A stretch of DNA of 23,573 nucleotides from an uncultured Lachnospiraceae bacterium (GTDB taxonomy: Bacteria; Bacillota; Clostridia; Lachnospirales; Lachnospiraceae), in NCBI GenBank assembly GCA_910585255.1, contig CAJUEI010000032.1, positions 1-23,573 of the forward strand, given 5' to 3'. Positions 14,941-23,520 of the stretch are shown here, one piece after another; the stretch's first letter is position 1; each line of letters starts with the position of its first letter. Below the pieces are notes generated by a model. The model saw only the letters and a list, made by a program, of their open reading frames with translations. It was not told where the DNA came from and ran no database searches. The translations under genes were made by a program, and so were the position numbers.

Positions 14941-17900
14941 CTAGTTTTTCTTGGTAAATGGTATTATTTTTATAGCAAAAATAAATTCTTTTTCTTCTAA
15001 TCGATATTTTTCTAAGAGTTCTGGTCCACAGCTGTTTGAACCAATCCCGCTCTGTTTATAATCTAAACATAAAATCGTACTCCCGGAAGGCTGTAATTCA
15101 TAGTGATGCTTTTTCTGTTCTAATTCCTCTTGGGTATAAGGGGAAGCCTGGAAGGAAAATGGCTGTTCGGATACGGCTGTTAAGCCAAATTGTTCGCTTT
15201 CAAGCGTTACATAATCACAGTCCATATGACTTCCGTTCTCCTGAGGATAAAGATAGTCTTCATGTAAACAAGAAATCGGTGCATGATATGTTCCATGGCT
15301 GGATGCCCTATGTTTATCCTGATAGCTCTCAAAAGGTCCCATGCCATAATAGGATGCAGTTTCTAATTTTTGATTTAAAAATAAGCGAATTCCAAAGCGT
15401 GGCAGCATAGGAAATTCCATATTGCGTTTTACAAAACTGTTAAAAGAAAGACTGCCGTCAGAACCGATTACCCAGCTTGCTTCTATCTCTAAAATCCGCT
15501 GTACGGAGGCTGCTACAACGGATAATACATTTCCAATTTTTACCGAAGATATGGTCTGTCCTGTTTGATCCCACTCTGCAGCAGTCTGTTTTACTATGGT
15601 GTAATATGCCCTTGTATATGCCTGATTATATTGGGCACGCTTCCACTCTAACTGTATATTCTGATCATTATCTGTCGGAGCACGCCAGATATTGAGTTCC
15701 ATTGGACGATCCAGATATTGGGTTCCTTTATAATTTAGGGTTGTAAAGAATCCGGTACGTTTATCATATCGATATTCAAAACATTCCCCTTTGCAGATAA
15801 CTTCCGTATCTGTCTCTTGTGTAGTAATGGTCTTGTTCTTGGTATCCCTTTGTTCTAACCACTTTCTTGCAGTCTGATTGCGGCTGTCTTCTGTTTCTAA
15901 TAAGATTTCATCAAATCCCAACAGGTGCCCTGCAGATACTAATTCGGAATCCTCTTTTAAATGATAGTATAATTTTAAATACGTTTTTCCGCATCTTGGC
16001 ACGGTAATCGGCAGATTGACTGTCCCTGTCTGTTTTGGCTGAATCGAATCGATGGGAAGAATACCCGTTTCTATGCTGACTCCATCGCAGTCTACTTTAT
16101 AGCGAATTTCTATATAAGAGGCCAAATCGGTAAACTCCATATAATTTTTAATTTTCAATTCTTTTGTATCCTGTTTAAAAGAAACCACTCTTGCCGGGCG
16201 ATAGACATTTTTATACTCTAAAAGCCCTATATGAGGAGTTCGATCTGGATATACCAATCCATCCATACAGAAATTTCCGTCATGAATCTTCTCTCCATGA
16301 TCTCCGCCATAGTAATATCTCATCTTTCCTTCGGATGTCTTTCTATGGGCAACCGCATGATCACACCACTCCCAAACAAATCCTCCGCACATCCAATCAT
16401 ATTGATCGATCCATACAAAATAATCTTCTAGATCCCCTGGTCCGTTTCCCATAGAGTGACAGTATTCACAAAGAATAAATGGTTTCTTGGGTTTCCTTTC
16501 TAAATACTCCTGTATTTCATCAAACCCCGGATACATCCTGCTGTAGAGATCTAGATTGGAAAAATCATAGTTTTTTCCATGTTTTCTATAGCGGGCACTT
16601 TCATAATGAGTCAGCCTGCTGCTGTCAAATTCCTTCGTCCACTTTAAAGCCTTTTCAAAATTGCACCCAAATGCACTTTCATTTCCCATTGACCAGATTA
16701 AAACACAAGGACGATTTTTATCCCTCTGCACACAATGCTTTACTCGATCTAGAATCGCCTCCTCCCATTCTGGATTATCTGCAATTGGCTCATTCCAACG
16801 GTCAAATTTATTGGCATCGCTGTTATCAGCATAGAAAATTTCACAGGGACCATGACTCTCTATATCTGCCTCATCTATTACCATAAATCCATACTTATCA
16901 CAGAGCTGATAAAAGATAGGAACATTGGGATAGTGACTGGTTCGAATTGCATTAATATTGTGCTGCTTCATCAGTGTAAAATCCTGTTTCATCTGTTCTA
17001 AACTAACTGTAAAACCTGTAATCGGATCGGATTCATGACGATTGACTCCATGAAACTTTATTTTTACTCCATTTAGATAAACTGCTTGATCAATAACTTT
17101 AATCTCCCGCAGTCCTACATAGTCTACAATGGTTTCTTGTTCTGTCTCTATCACCAGTGTATAGAGATACGGATTTTCTGGATTCCATAGAATGGGATCT
17201 GCAATGGTTAAAATCCCCTGCTGTTCTGCCTGAAACTTCTGTTCTTTCTTTTCACTATTTTCCTGTGTTTCTGGGTTGGAAGTGTTTCGTTCGGAGATCC
17301 GATCCATTTGCTGGATATAGTCAACCATGCTGCCATCTGCATCAAAAAGAGCAACTGCGGTTGGAACAGATTTTTCTAAATATTGTGTCTGTATTGAGAT
17401 AGATGCGGTTCCCTCTTTAAGCTCTGTCTGAATAAAATAATCCCATACTGCCTGCTTTGGGCGTTTCAGCAAATAAACATCCCGAAAAATCCCGCTCATT
17501 CGAAATTTATCCTGATCTTCAAGATAGCTTCCGTCACACCACTTTAATACTAAAACAGCCAATGTATTGCTTCCCTCTATTATTGCCCCACTGATATCAA
17601 ATTCACTGGTCGCATGGGATATCTGGCTATACCCAATATAGACTCCATTTACCCAAACATAAAAACAAGAATCCACTCCTTCAAAATTTAGATAAACACT
17701 TGGTACAGACAAATCCTTTTTATACGTAAACTCACGCACATAGGCTCCGCAAGGGTTATCCTGCGGGACATAAGGCGGATCAAATGGGAACGGATAACGA
17801 ATATTGGTATACTGATGTGTATCATATCCCATCATCTGCCAAACTCCCGGCACCTGTATCCATTCAAAAGAAGATCGATCATAGTCTGTCTGGTAAAAGG

Positions 17901-18093
17901 CATCCTGCAATTCATAAATACTCTTAAAATACCGAAACTGCCACTTTCCGTTTAATAACTGCATCCGATCCGACTGTTCCCGCTTCTCTGCCAGTGTATC
18001 CATCTGTCTGGAAGCTGGCATATAATAGGATCGTGCCGGCATGGTATTCTCATGCAGCATCTTTAAATCCTCATAATATCTTGGTACAATCAT
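14941..18093 (-). CDS. lacZ: Beta-galactosidase, GH2 (LacZ type)
   Basis: 1050 aa, close to the length of long LacZ enzymes. Hydrolyses terminal beta-D-galactosides; no signal peptide, so cytoplasmic. Order: sugar-binding jelly roll (about 50-225), immunoglobulin-like GH2 domain (about 225-335), TIM barrel (about 335-630), then beta domains ending in the C-terminal Bgal small-chain region. Catalytic residues are visible: acid/base Glu472 in WSMGNESAFG and nucleophile Glu543 in FILCEYCHSMGNG. GVNRHESDP is a further GH2 landmark. AAGGAGGTGTAC precedes the ATG, and a TATAAT box lies at 18156-18161. Adjacent to the symporter and divergent from an AraC gene, it forms a galactoside-use module. A Gln/Lys/Glu-rich insert near 270-290 looks like a surface loop. 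Confidence 0.96.
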   Translation of the reverse strand: MIVPRYYEDLKMLHENTMPARSYYMPASRQMDTLAEKREQSDRMQLLNGKWQFRYFKSIYELQDAFYQTDYDRSSFEWIQVPGVWQMMGYDTHQYTNIRYPFPFDPPYVPQDNPCGAYVREFTYKKDLSVPSVYLNFEGVDSCFYVWVNGVYIGYSQISHATSEFDISGAIIEGSNTLAVLVLKWCDGSYLEDQDKFRMSGIFRDVYLLKRPKQAVWDYFIQTELKEGTASISIQTQYLEKSVPTAVALFDADGSMVDYIQQMDRISERNTSNPETQENSEKKEQKFQAEQQGILTIADPILWNPENPYLYTLVIETEQETIVDYVGLREIKVIDQAVYLNGVKIKFHGVNRHESDPITGFTVSLEQMKQDFTLMKQHNINAIRTSHYPNVPIFYQLCDKYGFMVIDEADIESHGPCEIFYADNSDANKFDRWNEPIADNPEWEEAILDRVKHCVQRDKNRPCVLIWSMGNESAFGCNFEKALKWTKEFDSSRLTHYESARYRKHGKNYDFSNLDLYSRMYPGFDEIQEYLERKPKKPFILCEYCHSMGNGPGDLEDYFVWIDQYDWMCGGFVWEWCDHAVAHRKTSEGKMRYYYGGDHGEKIHDGNFCMDGLVYPDRTPHIGLLEYKNVYRPARVVSFKQDTKELKIKNYMEFTDLASYIEIRYKVDCDGVSIETGILPIDSIQPKQTGTVNLPITVPRCGKTYLKLYYHLKEDSELVSAGHLLGFDEILLETEDSRNQTARKWLEQRDTKNKTITTQETDTEVICKGECFEYRYDKRTGFFTTLNYKGTQYLDRPMELNIWRAPTDNDQNIQLEWKRAQYNQAYTRAYYTIVKQTAAEWDQTGQTISSVKIGNVLSVVAASVQRILEIEASWVIGSDGSLSFNSFVKRNMEFPMLPRFGIRLFLNQKLETASYYGMGPFESYQDKHRASSHGTYHAPISCLHEDYLYPQENGSHMDCDYVTLESEQFGLTAVSEQPFSFQASPYTQEELEQKKHHYELQPSGSTILCLDYKQSGIGSNSCGPELLEKYRLEEKEFIFAIKIIPFTKKN

Positions 18094-18155
18094 TGTACAC
18101 CTCCTTAAATTGTTTTTCTTTTCCGTCTTGTCTTTTCTTGTCTCTTTGTATCTTT

Positions 18156-18184
18156 ATTATATAAATTTCTCGTCCAGCCGTCCA
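18156..18184 (-). promoter_or_regulatory. Promoter of the beta-galactosidase operon
   Basis: On the minus strand: TGGACG (18184-18179), 17-bp spacer, TATAAT (18161-18156), about 60 bp before the ATG. The -35 is weak, as expected for an activator-dependent promoter. Confidence 0.6.
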
Positions 18185-18194
18185 TAAATTATAT

Positions 18195-18223
18195 TAGACA
18201 AAACATGCACAAAATGATACAAT
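18195..18223 (+). promoter_or_regulatory. Promoter of the divergent AraC regulator
   Basis: TAGACA (18195-18200), 17-bp spacer, TACAAT (18218-18223). Its -35 box is just 10 bp from the -35 box of the opposing promoter, so one regulator bound between them could control both. The spacer holds a direct repeat-like CAAAACATG / CACAAAATG. Confidence 0.7.
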
Positions 18224-18280
18224 CCTATTAGTCAGAAAAAAGCCTGTTCCTTATGGTTTCAGAAAGGAGTCAAAACAAAT

Positions 18281-19153
18281 ATGTATATTAATTCTGCTTA
18301 TTTAAACAACTCTTTAGTGGATTTTAAAGATAAGTCCAGACCTTTAATTGTAGGAAGCTGCGGAACCTATCATCTCTACACCCGCCCGAAACTTCCTACC
18401 CACCGTCCCAGAGGACGCTTAGACTTTCAGATTCTCTATATTGCCTCAGGAAAAGCATATTTTTACTTTAACAACAGCAAAGAACCTACCGTTGTAACCG
18501 CTGGTCATATGGTGGTCTACCGTCCCAAAGAACCGCAGCGATATATCTATTATGGAGTTGATCAAACAGAAGTTTATTGGGTTCATTTTACCGGAGGAAA
18601 TGTAAAGAATCTTTTGCGGCACTATGGAATAAAAGATGAGATGCAAGTGATTAATACAGGAACTTCTTTAGAATATGTAAGAATTTTTAAACAGATGATC
18701 CAAGAACTGCAAAGAGGTCAGACTGACTATAAAGAATCACTGGTTTTACTGCTGCTACAGCTTTTTATTCTTATTCACCGTCAGCTTAGCAAAGAACAAA
18801 TTCGAAAAAATGAATATTTAGATCGAGAAATGGAATTGGCTATTCAATATTTTCACAGTCATTACAATACGGAAATCAATATCGAAAACTATGCTGTCTC
18901 CAGAGGAATGAGCATCAGTTGGTTTATTCGCTGCTTTAAGCAATATACAAATACTACCCCTATGCAATATCTGGTATCCATCCGCATTACAAATGCACAA
19001 GTACTGTTGGAAACCACAAATTATAATATTACGGAAATAGGACGTATTATAGGATATGAAAATCCTCTCTACTTTAGTCGAATTTTTCGCAAACAAAAAG
19101 GAATTTCTCCCTCTGAATACAGAAAGCAATTCAATAAAATCTATGAGCCATAA
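18281..19153 (+). CDS. AraC-family regulator with AraC-type sugar-binding domain
   Basis: 290 aa, cytoplasmic one-component activator. The N-terminal arm and cupin domain (about 25-170; RLDFQILYIASGKAYFYFNN and the AGHMVVYRP strand) resemble the arabinose-binding domain of AraC; a C-terminal double helix-turn-helix follows (about 185-285; MSISWFIRCFKQYTNTTPMQ, then YENPLYFSRIFRKQKGISPS). AGAAAGGAG precedes the ATG. Divergent from the beta-galactosidase with back-to-back promoters, it is the probable local activator of the galactoside operon, responding to a galactoside or its product; the inducer is inferred from context only. It ends at a large hairpin terminator. Confidence 0.93.
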   Translation: MYINSAYLNNSLVDFKDKSRPLIVGSCGTYHLYTRPKLPTHRPRGRLDFQILYIASGKAYFYFNNSKEPTVVTAGHMVVYRPKEPQRYIYYGVDQTEVYWVHFTGGNVKNLLRHYGIKDEMQVINTGTSLEYVRIFKQMIQELQRGQTDYKESLVLLLLQLFILIHRQLSKEQIRKNEYLDREMELAIQYFHSHYNTEINIENYAVSRGMSISWFIRCFKQYTNTTPMQYLVSIRITNAQVLLETTNYNITEIGRIIGYENPLYFSRIFRKQKGISPSEYRKQFNKIYEP

Positions 19154-19158
19154 AGAAA

Positions 19159-19238
19159 GAACAGCCTGAAAGGGACTGCTGCAAAATAATAGATTTCTAC
19201 CATTTATAATATTTTACAGCAGCTCCTTCAGGCGTTCT
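19159..19238. terminator. Long bidirectional terminator between AraC gene and oxidoreductase
   Basis: An outer stem AGAACAGCCTGAA with TTCAGGCGTTCT (19159-19170, 19227-19238, one bulge) continues into CTGCTG/CAGCAG and AAAATA/TATTTT. T-rich tracts follow on both strands. It serves both convergent transcription units. Confidence 0.8.
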
Positions 19239-19262
19239 GTTATTATTTTATAATTTAGTCTA

Positions 19263-19304
19263 TCAAGGAAGTAGCGGAGCGGATTCCGAATTTCCTTTGA
19301 CTTG
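19263..19304. repeat. Dispersed palindromic repeat, copy A
   Basis: TCAAGGAA (19263-19270) and TTCCTTTGA (19292-19300) form a stem with one bulged base around AGTAGCGGAGCGGATTCCG. The unit matches 23521-23560 (opposite strand) at roughly 80% of positions and, in shortened form, 12251-12270. It is intergenic, downstream of the oxidoreductase gene, where it could also act in 3'-end formation. Confidence 0.55.
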
Positions 19305-19325
19305 TTTTCTAGACAGATAAAAAAT

Positions 19326-20570
19326 CTAATTTTGGCGATAGACATATTCCCCTGAATTATCTAGCTGGTAAAAGTCTCCATATCCAATCTCAAATACCGA
19401 CTTTTTCGCAAGCAATCTGGAAATATCAATCTGATTTTTTATTAAATACTGCCAAAATCCGCTATGAGAAATATCTCCCTGTAACTGTACCCCTTTTACT
19501 GTACCATCTCTTACAATTACTTTTTGATAGGCATTTCGACATTCTCTTATATACACCTGTGACCCCTCTTCCTTTGGTTCTACTTCTCCTACCGAAAGCA
19601 TAGTAAGCCCAAAGAAATTAATAGTATTTTTTATGCAAAAAGTGTCTGTATATTTCATCTGCTGTCCGCTCATATTGGAAGCTGCAATTCGTCCTTGATC
19701 CATTGCATTTGGCCAAATTCCAGAAAGTGCTGTTACATCACCGGCTGCATAAATATCAGGAGCAGAAGTCTGCATATACTCATCTACTACAATTCCACGC
19801 TCTGTTTTTAATCCGCTGCCCTCCAAAAAAGCAAGATTTGGTCGCACTCCGGCTGCACAAATTACAAAATCACAAGCAATCTCTTCTCCGTCTGACAACT
19901 TTACTGCTGTAATTCTATTCTGTGCATCGATTACAGAATCACTGGCACCTATTCCAAGTTTAAATACTGCCCCTGCTTCTTCAAATAATTCCTGATATGC
20001 CCGTGCGGAAACGGCGTCCGTCTGCAGCGGCAGTATCCGATCTGCCATCTCTGCAATCGTTACTTTAATTCCACGCTCCAAAAGTGCGTATGCTACATCT
20101 AATCCGACCAGTCCGCTCCCTACAATAAAGACATGATCGGCCTTTACTTCCTGAATCATGGCATTTATCTTCTGTACATCACTTAAATCTCGAAATCCAA
20201 ATACATTTGCCGCTGTACGGAATCCGGGAATCGGCGGAATCCCATAGACCGAACCGGTAGCAATCAGCAGTTTTTCATAAGGTAAATATCCCTGTTCTAA
20301 TAAAACTCTCTTCTGTACTGGTTCTACTCCTGTTACCTTCTGCCCCTTTCCCCAGAGAATCTGTTTCTTTTCAAAAAAATCCTCCGATACAAAAGCAATC
20401 TCGTTTTCGTTCCGTTCACCGCTGAGGAACTTGTGCAGCATACAGCGGGAATGAGAATATTCATCAATCGACAGCATTTGAATTACTGCATCTGGATTTA
20501 ATAGCCGAAGCCGCTCTGCAGCAGCTATTCCCGCTGCTCCGGTTCCAATTATTACATAAGGATTTCCCAT
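19326..20570 (-). CDS. FAD/NAD(P)-dependent oxidoreductase of the CODH operon
   Basis: 414 aa from the chosen ATG at 20570. Two-dinucleotide-binding flavoprotein: FAD site VIIGTGAAGIAAAERL (GTGAAG at 9-14), ATGS at 104-107, NAD(P) site FIVGSGLVGLDVA (GSGLVG at 151-156), and the FAD-binding strand IYAAGDV near 272. Such proteins commonly follow cooS-cooF and are thought to pass electrons between the CooF ferredoxin and NAD(P). A longer frame exists upstream (to 20648) but would overlap cooF by 76 bp; the internal ATG has GGAGGAGGTG at ideal spacing and begins 2 nt after the cooF stop, so it is preferred. It is the last gene of the operon and is followed by repeat copy A and a hairpin terminator. 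Confidence 0.93.
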   Translation of the reverse strand: MGNPYVIIGTGAAGIAAAERLRLLNPDAVIQMLSIDEYSHSRCMLHKFLSGERNENEIAFVSEDFFEKKQILWGKGQKVTGVEPVQKRVLLEQGYLPYEKLLIATGSVYGIPPIPGFRTAANVFGFRDLSDVQKINAMIQEVKADHVFIVGSGLVGLDVAYALLERGIKVTIAEMADRILPLQTDAVSARAYQELFEEAGAVFKLGIGASDSVIDAQNRITAVKLSDGEEIACDFVICAAGVRPNLAFLEGSGLKTERGIVVDEYMQTSAPDIYAAGDVTALSGIWPNAMDQGRIAASNMSGQQMKYTDTFCIKNTINFFGLTMLSVGEVEPKEEGSQVYIRECRNAYQKVIVRDGTVKGVQLQGDISHSGFWQYLIKNQIDISRLLAKKSVFEIGYGDFYQLDNSGEYVYRQN

Positions 20571-20572
20571 GC

Positions 20573-21019
20573 TTACACCTCCTCCACATAAATCGCATTT
20601 TTCGGACAGGCAGCTACACAGGCTGGACCTTCTTCCCGATCCATACAAAAATCACACTTTAAAATCTTTACTCTGCTGACATCCGGTTTTGGAATTCCAT
20701 ATGGACAGTTCATTACACACATAAAGCAAGCACCACAGCGGGTTTCATCATATAATACATGCCCGGTTTTTTCGTCTTGATAGAGTGCCCCACTCATACA
20801 GCTGCCTGCACACTTTGGTACACTGCAGTGACGACAGAACATCGGCAGATAGCCGCCCGATCCGTCATTTACAATATCGTTGCGTGCTTCATTCGCCGGA
20901 TCAGCAAAGTTAAGGGTCTCTACTCCTGTCTTTCCGTCTTTTCTGTGACTGTCCATACAGGCAAGTGCACAATTTTTACATCCATCACATTTGGAAGGAT
21001 CGATCATGATTCGTTTCAT
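20573..21019 (-). CDS. cooF: CooF-type ferredoxin with four [4Fe-4S] clusters
   Basis: 148 aa from the ATG at 21019. Iron-sulfur electron carrier that takes electrons from CODH. Sixteen Cys in four groups: Cys11/14/17/21, 62/65/70/74, 95/98/101/105 and 122/125/134/138, enough for four [4Fe-4S] clusters, the layout of the CooF/HycB/DmsB family. An in-frame start 48 bp upstream would overlap cooS; the internal ATG has GGGGGAG at proper spacing 16 nt past the cooS stop and begins KRIMIDPSKCDGC, the usual family start. Its SD-bearing 3' end also supplies the ribosome site of the next gene, pointing to coupled translation. Confidence 0.94.
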   Translation of the reverse strand: MKRIMIDPSKCDGCKNCALACMDSHRKDGKTGVETLNFADPANEARNDIVNDGSGGYLPMFCRHCSVPKCAGSCMSGALYQDEKTGHVLYDETRCGACFMCVMNCPYGIPKPDVSRVKILKCDFCMDREEGPACVAACPKNAIYVEEV

Positions 21020-21035
21020 GTTATCTCCCCCTTTC

Positions 21036-22922
21036 CTAAATGTGAAGCCCTTTTCGCTTTTCCTCAATAATCTGTTCCAACTGTTCGGCAGCTTTTACCG
21101 GATCTAATTCTATAATAACCTGTCCTCCAGTAAGCTCCTTTAAACCTTCCGTTAAAATTTTGACGGTAAGCTCACTGCCTGCAATATATGGTTGCTGTCC
21201 TAAATGCAATACAAGCCCAAGGGCAGCACCAAACATACCATCGGCAAGTGCCTGTTCTTCTAACCACTGCGGTGCAGAAAGTACCAAAGGAAGCTGCGGA
21301 AGATCTACCTTTAACTCCTTCGCCAAAGCAGTTGCTACCATCTCTAAACGACCAATCGCAAGACATGGACCAAAGTTTAGTACAGGCGGTATGCCAAGAC
21401 TCTTGCAGACTTCTTTTAATCCCTCTCCGGCAAGTTCCGCTGCTTCCGGCATCATCAAACCGCAGTTTTCAATTCCGCCCGATGAACATCCTGCCGATAG
21501 GACAAGAATATCCCTCTTTATCAATTCTTTTGTCAGTTCTACCGTACATACATCATGCCCTAAAGCTGTCAAGTTAGAACAGCCTACCACTCCTGCCACT
21601 CCTTTAATCTTTCCCGATACAATAAGATCTAATAATGGTTTCCAGGACTTTCCTAAAAATTCATAAAGTGATCCCTCGCTTACACCTGTCAGTGTATTTT
21701 TATTGCCATGTTCCGGCAGAAGACGAAGTTCTACTTGCCCTCGCCGTTCCTTATAGGAAGCAATAACAGCATCTATTACACGATTGCTAATCTCCTCTCG
21801 CTGCTCATAAGAAAACTGCATCAATTCTGCATTAGCTTTTTTCGCTACATCATCTAAACAGATCTGCTTAATATTTAATTGTTCACAGATCGGCTCGATA
21901 CCTGGTAGTGTACAGTTAAATTCTGAAAGTACTGCATCGATTGCCCCTGTTGCCAGCACTGCTTCACTGGTGTAGTTATTTCCTGCATGACCGTCAAAAA
22001 TATCGGTATAATAAGCTCCTCTCAACTGCAGATCCTGTCCTACACAGGTACATCCTACCAGTTTAAATCCTTTCGCCCCTGCCTCTTGTGCTTTCTTTAC
22101 TGCTTCCGGTGAAACTAACCGCTCCTGAAGATCTACAAAAATAGAGTGCTGATGCCCGGTGATCATAATATTGATATAGTCTGGATGGATCACATTTAAT
22201 CCAACTGGTGCCATACGAATCTGCGGTTCACCCAACATAACATCATTTAATAGATTTGTTAAAGTTAAACCATATAAACCAGTTGATATTCCAAGTTTTA
22301 AACAGGTCAGCAGCATATTGACTGGATCGGAATTGAGATTGGTCGAACATTTTACTACACCTGCAAATACCTCTGATTTTGCACCGCCCGGCAAAATCCC
22401 AAGTTCTTTCCACTTCTCATAGCGAGGCGGATACGCAAGTTTTTGGATTAGCTCCATCTCTTCATAGTCCGGTTTATAGAGATCGGCTAAAACTTTATCC
22501 GCTACTTCACAAGCCATTTTATGTAGATCATCGGATTCTTCTAAGCCAAATTCCTGTACCAGCAGACGAAGTGCCCGCTCACCTTTAATCACTCCTTTGG
22601 ACAATCCGGTATTTTTTAAATTCCTTGCTGTATTCTCTACAATATGAATATAGCATCCGCTTCCGCTTGCCACTGCACGCAAAAGATTCCGAGTAACAAT
22701 GGTATCCGCATCTGCTCCGCAGATTCCTCTTGGGGCAGAAGGAGTAATCCGGCATGGACCGTTTGAACATAATCGGCAGCATACTCCTTTTAAACCAAAT
22801 CCACATTTTGTTTTCTGCCCGTCTACTCTATGGTGGGATGTCTCCATTGGAAGATTGGCAATAAATTTTTCTAGAGGTTTATCCGCACTTTTACAAGTGC
22901 TGCATCCATAACAATCGTTCAT
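21036..22922 (-). CDS. cooS: Ni-dependent CO dehydrogenase catalytic subunit
   Basis: 628 aa, normal for CooS. Cytoplasmic homodimer interconverting CO and CO2 at a Ni-Fe-S C-cluster. Ligands by alignment from memory to Carboxydothermus CooS: D-cluster Cys40 and Cys48; B-cluster Cys49, 52, 57, 68; C-cluster His257 (GHQH), Cys293 (CTCVG), Cys337, Cys448 (VVGCSN), Cys479 (AGCSSGG), Cys520 (FGPC). All are present. Deviations: the usual EEKA catalytic lysine region reads WLEEQALADG (Gln557), and the His-rich stretch after His93 (usually HxDH) reads HIVE. There is an added N-terminal Cys4-x2-Cys7-x2-Cys10. No CODH/ACS genes and no nickel-insertion gene (cooC) are in the window. AAAGGAGG precedes the ATG. 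A divergent CODH, so CO oxidation is probable but not assured. Confidence 0.94.
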   Translation of the reverse strand: MNDCYGCSTCKSADKPLEKFIANLPMETSHHRVDGQKTKCGFGLKGVCCRLCSNGPCRITPSAPRGICGADADTIVTRNLLRAVASGSGCYIHIVENTARNLKNTGLSKGVIKGERALRLLVQEFGLEESDDLHKMACEVADKVLADLYKPDYEEMELIQKLAYPPRYEKWKELGILPGGAKSEVFAGVVKCSTNLNSDPVNMLLTCLKLGISTGLYGLTLTNLLNDVMLGEPQIRMAPVGLNVIHPDYINIMITGHQHSIFVDLQERLVSPEAVKKAQEAGAKGFKLVGCTCVGQDLQLRGAYYTDIFDGHAGNNYTSEAVLATGAIDAVLSEFNCTLPGIEPICEQLNIKQICLDDVAKKANAELMQFSYEQREEISNRVIDAVIASYKERRGQVELRLLPEHGNKNTLTGVSEGSLYEFLGKSWKPLLDLIVSGKIKGVAGVVGCSNLTALGHDVCTVELTKELIKRDILVLSAGCSSGGIENCGLMMPEAAELAGEGLKEVCKSLGIPPVLNFGPCLAIGRLEMVATALAKELKVDLPQLPLVLSAPQWLEEQALADGMFGAALGLVLHLGQQPYIAGSELTVKILTEGLKELTGGQVIIELDPVKAAEQLEQIIEEKRKGLHI

Positions 22923-22956
22923 TCTTTTCCTCCTTTAATTTTTATATTTATTATCA

Positions 22957-22985
22957 ATAATAGCATCTAGAAGAAAATTTGACAA
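22957..22985 (-). promoter_or_regulatory. Promoter of the cooS-cooF-oxidoreductase operon
   Basis: On the minus strand: TTGTCA (22985-22980), 17-bp spacer, TATTAT (22962-22957), about 35 bp before the ATG. No CooA-type palindrome (TGTCA-N6-TGACA) was seen nearby, so CO control through CooA is not indicated. Confidence 0.75.
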
Positions 22986-23103
22986 GAATATTTATCGGAA
23001 AACACATTTTTCTGACAGCTTTCTTTTCTGAATGAAAATTTCTCCTCGCCGCATCGGGCATCCATCAGTTCTGCTGACCTATTTCCTTTGAACACCCGTG
23101 TAC

Positions 23104-23132
23104 ATAAAAAAACCCCAAACAATTGGGGTTTC
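23104..23132 (-). terminator. Terminator of the tRNA-Glu/tRNA-Cys transcript
   Basis: On the minus strand AAACCCCAA pairs with TTGGGGTTT around a 3-4 nt loop, followed by TTTT. It lies 4 bp past the tRNA-Cys 3' end. Confidence 0.9.
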
Positions 23133-23135
23133 AAG

Positions 23136-23207
23136 AGGCGCAGACCGGATTTGAACCGGTGCGTACTGGTGTTGCAGACCATTGCCTTACCGCTTGGCTA
23201 CTGCGCC
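23136..23207 (-). tRNA. tRNA-Cys (GCA)
   Basis: 72 nt on the minus strand. The acceptor stem GGCGCAG/CTGCGCC is perfect; the T-arm carries GGTTCAAATCC; the anticodon loop is CTGCAAC, giving GCA for cysteine. The anticodon stem has a mismatch at its outer pair. The discriminator is T and CCA is not encoded. Confidence 0.95.
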
Positions 23208-23251
23208 TTACATTATATTATATTAACACATTCTTTTAAATATGTCAAGAA

Positions 23252-23323
23252 TGACTCCAAGGGGATTTGAACCCCTGTTACCGCCGTGAAAGGGCGGTGT
23301 CTTAACCGCTTGACCATGGAGCC
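23252..23323 (-). tRNA. tRNA-Glu (TTC)
   Basis: 72 nt on the minus strand. Acceptor stem GGCTCCA/TGGAGTC with one G.T pair; T-arm GGGGTTCAAATCCCC; anticodon loop CTTTCAC, giving TTC for glutamate. The 44-bp spacing and shared orientation with tRNA-Cys, and the single terminator, indicate one transcript. CCA is not encoded. Confidence 0.95.
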
Positions 23324-23360
23324 TCACTATTTTCTTTTGACTGAAAACCTGACAAAGAGT

Positions 23361-23389
23361 ATGATACCATAACAAATCCTATTTGGCAA
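23361..23389 (-). promoter_or_regulatory. Promoter of the tRNA pair
   Basis: On the minus strand: TTGCCA (23389-23384), 17-bp spacer, TATCAT (23366-23361), about 38 bp before the tRNA-Glu 5' end. Confidence 0.75.
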
Positions 23390-23520
23390 GTAGAAATTTC
23401 TATATTTTTAAAAAAGTTTATAAAATTTTCTTTTATTCAACAAATACGATTCTTATATCTGATAAATAAAAAACAACCCCAAAACAAAAAACACTCCATA
23501 TTTTCTTTCAATATAAAAAA

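Noticed and set aside
20571..20648. Longer N-terminus of the FAD oxidoreductase
   Set aside because: The extension overlaps the cysteine-rich end of cooF in another frame; the ATG at 20570 has an ideal ribosome site and directly precedes the FAD motif.
21020..21067. Longer N-terminus of CooF
   Set aside because: It would overlap the end of cooS; the ATG at 21019 has GGGGGAG at proper spacing and matches the usual family start.
22986..23103. CooA-type CO-responsive operator upstream of cooS
   Set aside because: No TGTCA-N6-TGACA-like palindrome was found; only an ordinary promoter is visible.
23136..23323. tRNA genes as an integration (att) site
   Set aside because: No integrase gene and no duplicated tRNA 3' end are present in the window.
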